From positions 1-64,000 of the IMG/VR virus record IMGVR_UViG_3300026521_000343: a DNA stretch of 64,000 nucleotides; one strand, 5' to 3'. The position numbers and the translations under genes were made by a program. Below are positions 57,224 through 64,000 of this stretch, in pieces; positions within the stretch are counted from its first letter, which is position 1; each line of letters starts with the position of its first letter. The notes under the pieces were generated by a model that saw only the letters and a list, made by a program, of their open reading frames with translations, was not told the origin of the DNA and did no database searches. Source of the DNA: a virus.

Positions 57224-58656
57224 CATTTCATATACCAATTGATAGTGAATTAGTAAGCACGGATGTTGCTTATCAGGTTGCTGAGTATGATGAAAATGCA
57301 ACATATTCAGATGGCGAAGAAGTAAGAAAAGGCGATGATATTTATCAAGTGTTCAACTACAGTGATACAACACCATACCCAGATTATATTGACTATTACC
57401 CATATGCTTGGAAAGACAAAGTTAATATTAATGGTGTTGGGTATGAGAAGTATGACATTGTAACGGGCGTTGGTTGTTGGCAGATTGTGGATGCTTTATC
57501 TGTAACTAATTCTAAGTTAGGGGCAGATGTAGATGCAACTGATATAGATATGGCTATCTTTAATACTTGGGATGGTGTAGCAGATGGAGTTTGGCATCAG
57601 TTTTCAGTGCAAGGTGGCAACTGTAGCTCTATAAATGGAAATGACTATTTTAAATTCACAACGTTATCAGTTTATGACGACCACTATACAGTTCAAGTAA
57701 TGCAAAACGATACAGACTCAGACACAGATGCAACGTTAGCTGGAAATATAGAAATGTATCCAGATAATAAGATAATAGCAAGACCTAACCCGTATTTTAT
57801 AAAAGGTGAAGATGGGTACATTAAAAAGGTTTTTGGCTTTACTTCTGATTTTATTGCAGAAGAGGGGATAAAAAAGGGATTATGGAAAAAGTTAGATAAG
57901 AATTATGATGAAATAAATAAACATAAATTAGAATTTTTAAGAAAATCAGTTAAATCAGTCCCGTTTGACACTAAACAATTTACAAGTGTTTCTGTAGTTG
58001 GCAAACAAAATTGGACAGTTAAATCAGGTAGCAGAATAACAAGCTTGATACTAGGCAGTATAAAATCTTCATCAATTACGATACAAAGGCTAGACATATC
58101 AGACACTGTTCACGATATAATAACAATAACTCCTAAGATACTAATACTTGACGGAAAGAATCAGGAGCCGACTACCGAGATAATTTATTTCAATGACGAT
58201 TTAATCACAAGAAGTGTAATCATTACAATTTCAGCACAGACACAAGTCGCTGTTTCTCAAGTTGGAACTATAATGTTGTGCAACTATTTAGACATAGGAG
58301 CGACAGACCTTAGTTTTTCTCACAACGTGAAAAACTATGATAAAAATCAAGTAAGTCAAACTAGTGGATATGTTGACCACATTAAGGGTAATCGTGTAAT
58401 TCAACACAAGGGTAGTTTTTATATAAATATTACTGATTACGACAAAACTGTTATGATTAATAAAAGATTTACACAAGAACTTATAGCTATTGATAGTAGC
58501 GATAATGTAGATAATGAAGAATCAGACAGTGAAAGAGTTTTTTCGTCAACAAGAATAATAGGCAGATTAAAACAGATGAGTTTAAAAACAGATGTTAAAG
58601 ATAACATTATTAACAAAAATGTTAGAGTATCATTTGAATTCGAGGAGATAGTGTAA
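57220..58656 (+). CDS. Tail tip / distal tail protein
   Basis: 478 residues, homologue of the P1 protein at 22875 over the N-terminus (VAYQVAEYDENATYSDGEEVRKGDDIYQVFNY) and C-terminus (VFSSTRIIGRLKQMS...VSFEFEEIV). The middle is less alike. Overlaps the tape measure by four bases. Named family not recognised. Confidence 0.6.
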   Translation: MTFHIPIDSELVSTDVAYQVAEYDENATYSDGEEVRKGDDIYQVFNYSDTTPYPDYIDYYPYAWKDKVNINGVGYEKYDIVTGVGCWQIVDALSVTNSKLGADVDATDIDMAIFNTWDGVADGVWHQFSVQGGNCSSINGNDYFKFTTLSVYDDHYTVQVMQNDTDSDTDATLAGNIEMYPDNKIIARPNPYFIKGEDGYIKKVFGFTSDFIAEEGIKKGLWKKLDKNYDEINKHKLEFLRKSVKSVPFDTKQFTSVSVVGKQNWTVKSGSRITSLILGSIKSSSITIQRLDISDTVHDIITITPKILILDGKNQEPTTEIIYFNDDLITRSVIITISAQTQVAVSQVGTIMLCNYLDIGATDLSFSHNVKNYDKNQVSQTSGYVDHIKGNRVIQHKGSFYINITDYDKTVMINKRFTQELIAIDSSDNVDNEESDSERVFSSTRIIGRLKQMSLKTDVKDNIINKNVRVSFEFEEIV

Positions 58657-60200
58657 TGTTTGATAGTACAGATAGATTCCCAACGCAATTAGCAGACATA
58701 ACAGTATCAGGATTCAGTGCATCCGCTAGCCTTGGAATTAGATGCTTAAACAAGAAAGTAATAAATAGCAGTAACAACAATGTGTCATTTACATTTTTAT
58801 TTAAAGAAAAAGAGCAAAGCGCAGGCTTCTTGGGATGGTATATAAACAATTTAGAGTATGGTACTAAAGAGTTTTTGGTTGATGTGCCTATGTTTGGAAT
58901 TATGAAAACGTGGCGATGTGTTTTTACTACAAAATTAGCAGAAAATGTTGTATCTACGGAAGTTAGAAAAATCTCAATGACAGCAAGAATACTTGATGAT
59001 TTAACTCTTGTTAGAAATGTTTATAACTCATTATTATCTATGTCTTTAATAAACTCATTAGAGATGACTCAAGGAGCAGGAGATGCTACATTTACAAGGG
59101 CATCAGCTGCCACCTATAGAGAAAATAATATACTAAAATATGCATCTATTGATGAGCCACGATTTGAAAGTAATGGGGTACTTACTGAGCGTTCATCTGA
59201 AAATATTGCAACTTACTCATCTATAGATAGTGCAAATTGGTCTGCAACACGTGCAGATATTACAGTCGGGGATAAAAAGTTTATTGATAGTATTGAGAAT
59301 ATGGCTAAGGTAATATGTAATGAAGATGGACAAGTGTATATAGACCAACAGTATTTAAGCATTTCAGGTCAGGCATATTCACAATCATTTTATGTTGAAA
59401 AAGGAAATACGGATGGACTATTCAGAATAGTATTTCACGCAAACTCTTTTACTGACAGTATCGCTGCTTACTTTGACTTAAATCTTGGAACAGTAGAGCA
59501 CGTTAATGACGGAGTCACTGCAAATATTGAATATATATCAGACGGGATATATAGAATATCAGCTACAGCGGTAGCTACAACTGACAATACAACTGATAAT
59601 TACTTATCATTATTATATGCTACTAATAACTTAACAGTTAATGATTACTTTTATGTATGTGGTGCTCAACTTGAGAAAAATACTGAAACGTCTAGTTATA
59701 TTAAAACGGTAGATACACCTATCTTAAGAAGTAGAGATATATTTACAGTTCCGATGGAAAGCAATTTTATAGACTTGTCTAGTGGTGAGGAATTTACAAT
59801 ATCGTTTGATTTTAATTATGGCGGCAATACCACAGAAAGCAATCAGTGGATAATCGCTAACTATGTTGATTCTATTAATAATTTCGGAATGTATGTTACG
59901 CCAACTAATGAAGCTCATTTTACATTTGATGGAAATGGAACACTGTCAGATGTATCATATATGATATCAACAAACACGCAGACAAAAGTAATTATATGCT
60001 TTGAAGATAATATATTTAGTGTATATATAAATAACGTATTAATTGGAGAAACATTATCAAAAGGAATGACAACAAGCGGAAATAATTATATTATATTCGG
60101 TGGTTACAATTTGACAACAAACAATTTAGGAAGATGTAATTATAAAAACATAAAAACATTCAATGTAAAATTAACAGACAGAGAGAGAGCTTTGTTATGA
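58656..60200 (+). CDS. Tail tip protein with LamG-like domains
   Basis: 514 residues. The first 130 residues are close to the P1 protein at 24323 (FKEKEQSAGFLGWYINNLEYG), including a 48-nt stretch that is identical at DNA level. GDATFTRASAATYRENNILKYA and a LamG-like end (FTISFDFNYGG..., FSVYINNVLIGE) follow. Probably a structural and glycan-binding tip component. Confidence 0.6.
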   Translation: MFDSTDRFPTQLADITVSGFSASASLGIRCLNKKVINSSNNNVSFTFLFKEKEQSAGFLGWYINNLEYGTKEFLVDVPMFGIMKTWRCVFTTKLAENVVSTEVRKISMTARILDDLTLVRNVYNSLLSMSLINSLEMTQGAGDATFTRASAATYRENNILKYASIDEPRFESNGVLTERSSENIATYSSIDSANWSATRADITVGDKKFIDSIENMAKVICNEDGQVYIDQQYLSISGQAYSQSFYVEKGNTDGLFRIVFHANSFTDSIAAYFDLNLGTVEHVNDGVTANIEYISDGIYRISATAVATTDNTTDNYLSLLYATNNLTVNDYFYVCGAQLEKNTETSSYIKTVDTPILRSRDIFTVPMESNFIDLSSGEEFTISFDFNYGGNTTESNQWIIANYVDSINNFGMYVTPTNEAHFTFDGNGTLSDVSYMISTNTQTKVIICFEDNIFSVYINNVLIGETLSKGMTTSGNNYIIFGGYNLTTNNLGRCNYKNIKTFNVKLTDRERALL

Positions 60201-60685
60201 GTTTGGTATTAGACACACTTCAAGACCTCGCAGATGCCATTGCAAAGATAGGAGGCGCAGGTTCAAAGGTAAACGCAGGGATGCTTGAGAATTTAAAAAG
60301 CAATGCCTTCGCAAGGGCATTCGGAGATGCCACGAAACGTTTTAAAGTTGCGGATGCTAAAGACGATAAAGACGCTGTTAATATGCAGTCACTTAAAGAG
60401 ATTGGAGTAGGGCAGACTTGGATTGATGAAACTTCAAATAGAGCCAAAGGAGTTACTTATACAAATACATCAAATAAGCCAATACAGCTTTTATTGAATT
60501 TGGGTGGAGATGGTAGCGGAAACAACAGCTGTACTTTTTACATAGACAATGTAGATAGTGGGGAAATCAGAACAGACCACGATGGAAAAACTATATCCCC
60601 TATTGTAAACATAATAATACCAGCTGGTAGTGTTTATAAAGTAGATGGTAGTTTAACTATTGTTAGATGGCTAGAACTTAAATAA
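60197..60685 (+). CDS. Tail tip fibre-like protein
   Basis: 162 residues. The first 75 residues (DTLQDLADAIAKIGGAGSKVNAGMLENLKSNAFARAFGDATKRFKVAD) match the P1 protein at 25930; the rest is a different beta domain. Probably the adaptor for the spike. Confidence 0.5.
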   Translation: MSLVLDTLQDLADAIAKIGGAGSKVNAGMLENLKSNAFARAFGDATKRFKVADAKDDKDAVNMQSLKEIGVGQTWIDETSNRAKGVTYTNTSNKPIQLLLNLGGDGSGNNSCTFYIDNVDSGEIRTDHDGKTISPIVNIIIPAGSVYKVDGSLTIVRWLELK

Positions 60686-60701
60686 AACAAGGAGATAGAA
60701 A

Positions 60702-60962
60702 ATGAAAGAAATTGACGTTACTAAAAAACAGTTAACAGTAAACTTAGAAAGCAATGAGGAAGCGCACATTACAAATGTGGCAACACTCCAAAATTGTTCA
60801 AATTCATACATACTTTTTAGTTATGAACCATTTGGTGCTGAAAATGAGGGTGCAATTTTGCCACTAAAAGAGCCTTTATTTTTGCCAGTTAACGTGACAG
60901 AAATATATATAAAAGCATCTAGTCAGCCGTCAAGAGTTGAGCTTTTTGGAGTATCATTATGA
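60702..60962 (+). CDS. Small conserved tail protein, 86 aa
   Basis: Full-length homologue of the P1 protein at 26897 (EIDVTKKQLTVNLESNEEAHI..., YIKASSQPSRVELFGVSL). Ribosome binding site AAGGAGAT. The fibre assembly-like gene present in P1 is absent between this and the fibre-like gene. Confidence 0.5.
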   Translation: MKEIDVTKKQLTVNLESNEEAHITNVATLQNCSNSYILFSYEPFGAENEGAILPLKEPLFLPVNVTEIYIKASSQPSRVELFGVSL

Positions 60963-62767
60963 GTAATTTTAATTTTGCATTTAACTCACAGAAAGGTCGT
61001 GAGGCTGTTATTAATTCTACGATAGTTAAAAGTGTTGAAGCACTTGAGAATATAGCTTTAACAGCTAAAGATGGACAAAAGTGCTACTTAGATGATGGAG
61101 GTCGTAGCGGTAACTTTACTATGCGTTCAGCACGAAGTAGTGAAAATGATGGGGGGACTATCTTCAATGGGATGGAGCGTGATGATGTTGTTTTTAAAAG
61201 TGTAAAATGGTTTGGTGCAAAAGTTGATAGTAATACTAATGACACTAACGTTTTGCAAACATTAATAGATTCTCAAAATCAAGAATGGCTTACAAATGGT
61301 GCTGAATACAAAGCACTTCCTATCTATGTACCTAGTGGCGAGTGTGTTATTTCTTCACTATACATTAAGGGGGGTACTAATTTAGTGTGTGATGGAGTCT
61401 TTAAACCTGCTGACGATATTTCACCCATGGTTTATATGGCAGGTTCTAACATAAACATAAATAAATTACACTTATACGGAAATTTAAGAAGTACATATGA
61501 AGGAACACCTTTTTGTATTAATACAGCAGACACAACTACTTCTGATATATTAGACACAGACCATTGGAAACAGATTTCATATGTGAACATTGGAGAACTC
61601 TATATTAATGGAGTTCAAGGGAAAAGCGAAGCTGGTTTTAAGGTAAGTTCAGACGTTGGTGTAAGCTGGTGGGAAATTGATAAACTAATTATTCGAGACT
61701 GTACTAAAGGTGTGGATATTTCAGTTACTAATGGAGGCTATTTCAACAGTGCTAAAATTAAAGGAGAGATACATCATTGTGTTAAGTCTATAAACTTAAC
61801 AACCGACGATACATCAGAAATTAGCTCAAATGTATTTGACTTTCATACACAGCCTTTGAATACTACTAGTGCAAGTGGAATTTCTTGTAATAGTGAGCGT
61901 GTTCATTATAATAAATTCTTAGGGCGAACTTGGGATTGGCAAACAAATTATAGTTATAGTATCTATGATATAGGACAGTATAACTCATATGATAATAACT
62001 TAGTAACGTTAGAAAAATATGGGAAGGTATTATTTGGCAGATATTCAAGACCGATACTTGAAGCTAATACTATGCCATCATATCAAAATTTATATCAATG
62101 GAATACACTATCTCATAATGGGATTGGTTTTCAAGATAATTTATTAGCAAATGCTGGCAAAACTAAATCAGGTGTAGTGATAACTACTAATAGCCCTAAT
62201 CATCACTATTCAATTCCGTATTTGTTTGAACAGCAATTTCATCCTAGTTACAATACGTATCTTGATTTCCCTACTGATGGAACGCCTCTCACTTTAGAAA
62301 TTGAATTCCCTGAAGTGCAAACAATTTATACAGTGGGTATTGGACTATTATACTTAACAAGTTCATGTACTGATTGTAAAATAGAGTTAGACCCAGATGG
62401 AAATGGGTATACTAATACTTTTCTTGATGTTACTGGGAACATAACACAAGAATTTATAGCTACTCGTGAAAACTCAGCAGGTTATTTATGTAAAAAAATG
62501 AGAATTACTTTTGATAACTTCGTGGATAAAAGTGACCCATTAAATATTGTACCAACTTCTGAGGATAACTTATCATTAAAATCATTAGCTGTTTTTGGGA
62601 TAGGAAAAAGACAAGCATTCGCATCAATGTGGGATAATAAATTCTTAGGACTTAAAGGAGTAGCTTCAAATGAAGTTCCTGATAATTCATTTTTTCTTGA
62701 CACAGATGACTCTACGCTCAAGTTCAAAACTGATGATGGTACTGTTAAGACAGTATCGTTAGCATAG
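60959..62767 (+). CDS. Tail spike, beta-helix type
   Basis: 602 residues. FKSVKWFGAKVDSNTNDTNVLQTLIDSQ ... ALPIYVPSGECVISSLYIKGGTNLVCDG (about 80-155) is the start of a pectate-lyase-like beta helix, followed by rungs (INKLHLYGNL, ISYVNIGELYINGV, INGGYFNSAKIKGEIHHC-type). The C-terminus (NSFFLDTDDSTLKFKTDDGTVKTVSLA) is a common phage tip motif. Not homologous to the P1 spike beyond the fold, so host-surface targets likely differ. Confidence 0.68.
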   Translation: MSNFNFAFNSQKGREAVINSTIVKSVEALENIALTAKDGQKCYLDDGGRSGNFTMRSARSSENDGGTIFNGMERDDVVFKSVKWFGAKVDSNTNDTNVLQTLIDSQNQEWLTNGAEYKALPIYVPSGECVISSLYIKGGTNLVCDGVFKPADDISPMVYMAGSNININKLHLYGNLRSTYEGTPFCINTADTTTSDILDTDHWKQISYVNIGELYINGVQGKSEAGFKVSSDVGVSWWEIDKLIIRDCTKGVDISVTNGGYFNSAKIKGEIHHCVKSINLTTDDTSEISSNVFDFHTQPLNTTSASGISCNSERVHYNKFLGRTWDWQTNYSYSIYDIGQYNSYDNNLVTLEKYGKVLFGRYSRPILEANTMPSYQNLYQWNTLSHNGIGFQDNLLANAGKTKSGVVITTNSPNHHYSIPYLFEQQFHPSYNTYLDFPTDGTPLTLEIEFPEVQTIYTVGIGLLYLTSSCTDCKIELDPDGNGYTNTFLDVTGNITQEFIATRENSAGYLCKKMRITFDNFVDKSDPLNIVPTSEDNLSLKSLAVFGIGKRQAFASMWDNKFLGLKGVASNEVPDNSFFLDTDDSTLKFKTDDGTVKTVSLA

Positions 62768-62776
62768 GATTTAAAA

Positions 62777-63124
62777 ATGCCACATAACAGCTTTAACGAT
62801 ATAAGCCCTATAGCAACTATCATAGCTGTAATATCTGCACTCTGGGGTGCAATTTTAAACTTTGCAAAAAGAGATACTTCTGAAAAAACTGCATTTAGAA
62901 AAATACTTATTTTTATATCTGATTTAATGATCAGTAATGGTTTTACGATGCTAACTTATTTGGGCTTTGTTGGATATGGAGTAAATGATTTACTATCAGT
63001 GTCTATCGCAGGATTTATGGGATACTTGGGAATAAGGTCATCTCACCTTATTGAGTTAGTAATCGCTGAAAAAGTTGGTGCTAAAAAAACATTTGATTAC
63101 ATTAAAGAAGAGGGATATGAGTAA
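62777..63124 (+). CDS. Phage holin (LydA-like), copy 2
   Basis: 115 residues, three hydrophobic segments. Residues 1-16 (MPHNSFNDISPIATII) differ at five positions from copy 1, and from residue 17 the proteins are the same. Stop overlaps the endolysin start (TAATGG). Confidence 0.78.
   Translation: MPHNSFNDISPIATIIAVISALWGAILNFAKRDTSEKTAFRKILIFISDLMISNGFTMLTYLGFVGYGVNDLLSVSIAGFMGYLGIRSSHLIELVIAEKVGAKKTFDYIKEEGYE
62825..63099 (+). repeat. 275-nt direct repeat in holin gene, right copy
   Basis: Identical by eye to 29361-29635. First difference downstream is T (29636) versus C (63100), then two further third-position differences up to the stop, after which the sequences are unrelated. Confidence 0.9.
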
Positions 63125-63597
63125 TGGCAGCGTTTAGTGAAGCAATTAAAAAAACTCTCATCTATGAGGGCGGTTATGTAAATGATCCTGATGATGCAGG
63201 TGGAGAGACAAACTTCGGCATCTCTAAACGCAGCTATCCAGATGTAGATATTAAAAACTTAACACTTGCCGGTGCAAAAGAGATCTACAGACGTGACTAC
63301 TGGGAGAGACTCAGAGCAGATGAGATAACGCATCAGCAAGTAGCCGATGAACTCTTTGACACTGCTGTAAATATGGGTGTGCGAACTGCTACGAAACTCA
63401 TACAAATGGCTTTGGATGTTCATCCAGATGGAAAACTTGGAAACATAACTCTTACATCACTCAACAAAAGTGATGCAGAGAAGATACTTTTGAAGTTTAA
63501 ACTAGCAAAAATTGCAAGGTACACATATCTCGCAAAAAAAAGACCTGCAAACAGAAAATATCTGTTGGGCTGGATAAACAGAACTTTGGGAGCGTAA
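63124..63597 (+). CDS. GH108 endolysin (N-acetylmuramidase)
   Basis: 157 residues. The catalytic Glu is in IYEGGYVNDPDDAGGETNFGIS (about 13-34), the GH108 signature; RDYWERLRADEITHQQVADELFDTAVNMG and the C-terminal PG_binding_3-like part (IQMALDVHPDGKLGNITLTSL) complete the family. It cuts peptidoglycan glycan strands. Base use (more G/C, CTC and GAG codons) resembles the P1 early and head genes more than the P2 genes before it, supporting a P1 origin. Confidence 0.9.
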   Translation: MAAFSEAIKKTLIYEGGYVNDPDDAGGETNFGISKRSYPDVDIKNLTLAGAKEIYRRDYWERLRADEITHQQVADELFDTAVNMGVRTATKLIQMALDVHPDGKLGNITLTSLNKSDAEKILLKFKLAKIARYTYLAKKRPANRKYLLGWINRTLGA

Positions 63598-63599
63598 TA

Positions 63600-64000
63600 A
63601 TGGGATTGTTTGATTTTTTAGGGAGTGGAATAGTTGAGAGTGTAGGGAAAGTAGCAGATGATCTTATCACGAGTGATGAAGAGAGAGCGGAAAAAGAGAA
63701 CGAAAAACTCAAAACAGAACTCTCATACAAAGCGCAGATGAGAGAAGCGGATGTTGCTGAGACAAAAGCGTTTATAGAAGACAAGCAGAGTGCAAGGAAG
63801 ATGAACAGTGATCTTGTTGCTTCTAAAGACTGGCTTGTGCGAAATACAGGAAGCCTGCTTGCTTGGTTTATTGTTATAGGAACTGTCGTGCTTGACTACA
63901 TGATAGCATTTGATAATCTCAAAGACGCAGTAGCAGATAAAGAGGTGTTGATGTTCATATTAGGAAGTATGAATACATATACAGCAGGTGTAATAAGCTT
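63600..64000 (+). CDS. 3TM holin-like protein (DUF3154 type), 3' end off window
   Basis: 133 visible residues from ATG 63600 (MGLFDFLGSGIVESVGKVADDLITSDEERAEKENE...). A soluble helix with KQSARKMNSDLVASKDWLVRNTGSLLAW leads into membrane spans (LLAWFIVIGTVVLDYMIAF and the end). This is the layout of the 3TM holin family. Follows the endolysin by two bases. The stop lies beyond the right edge. Confidence 0.72.
   Translation, partial: MGLFDFLGSGIVESVGKVADDLITSDEERAEKENEKLKTELSYKAQMREADVAETKAFIEDKQSARKMNSDLVASKDWLVRNTGSLLAWFIVIGTVVLDYMIAFDNLKDAVADKEVLMFILGSMNTYTAGVIS

Noticed and set aside
29313-63124. Simple duplication of one phage
   Set aside because: Head, packaging, replication and recombination genes of P1 and P2 are unrelated; only tail tip and holin are shared.
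1-64000. CRISPR arrays, tRNA or rRNA genes, insertion sequences
   Set aside because: I looked for regularly spaced repeats, cloverleaf patterns and transposase motifs and saw none. The only long repeat is the holin block.

Overview
The window is phage DNA from end to end; I see no clear host gene. AT-rich composition, tightly overlapping genes (many ATGA stop/start overlaps), promoters with a good extended -10 but weak -35, and the style of the repressor and SSB proteins suggest a Campylobacterota host (Sulfurimonas/Arcobacter-like). That is an inference from style, not from a marker gene.

Element P1 (about 1-29.6 kb, continuing off the left edge) is a lambda-like temperate siphovirus. Leftward early genes, including a sliding-clamp-like protein, are read from a promoter near 2.45 kb. 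A lysogeny operon runs leftward from a CI/S24 repressor through a secreted nuclease, a coiled-coil membrane protein and an sce7725-family protein, and converges on an sce7726-family gene with its own promoter. Rightward from the repressor come Cro-like and CII-like regulators, a DnaB-type helicase, an initiator with internal repeats, HNH, P27 TerS and TerL, a reversed cargo pair (HIRAN and DUF4760), an HK97-type head (portal, protease, capsid, connectors), tail tube, frameshifted tail chaperones, tape measure, tail tip and a beta-helix tail spike, then a holin.

Element P2 (about 29.6-63.1 kb) holds one full set of genes for a second, different siphovirus: a second small membrane protein and M15 endolysin, a leftward recombination operon (ERF, Gp157-like, NinB, SSB), a rightward replication/nucleotide operon (split helicase, NinG, dUTPase, ThyX), PBSX-type TerL, Mu-F-like head protein, a portal/connector operon on the opposite strand, scaffold, capsid, tail tube, frameshifted chaperones, tape measure, tail tip, spike and holin. 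I find no integrase or S24 repressor in it. After its holin, a GH108 endolysin and a 3TM holin-like gene follow to the right edge.

The two holin genes share a 275-nt block that I read as identical base for base, in direct orientation, 33,464 nt apart, while their first 48 nt and the neighbouring genes differ. With no gap or attachment site between P1 late genes and P2, the simplest reading is that the circular P2 genome recombined into prophage P1 at the holin. The GH108 cassette on the right would then be P1's original lysis end. An assembly join at the shared block is the main alternative.

Other notable features are interleaved inverted repeats (pseudoknot topology) in three P2 leader regions, two of which place a ribosome binding site in a stem; a stop codon cutting the SSB acidic tip off its OB fold; an acidic-protein/HTH moron bounded by its own terminators; and 17-bp operators at both P1 control regions.
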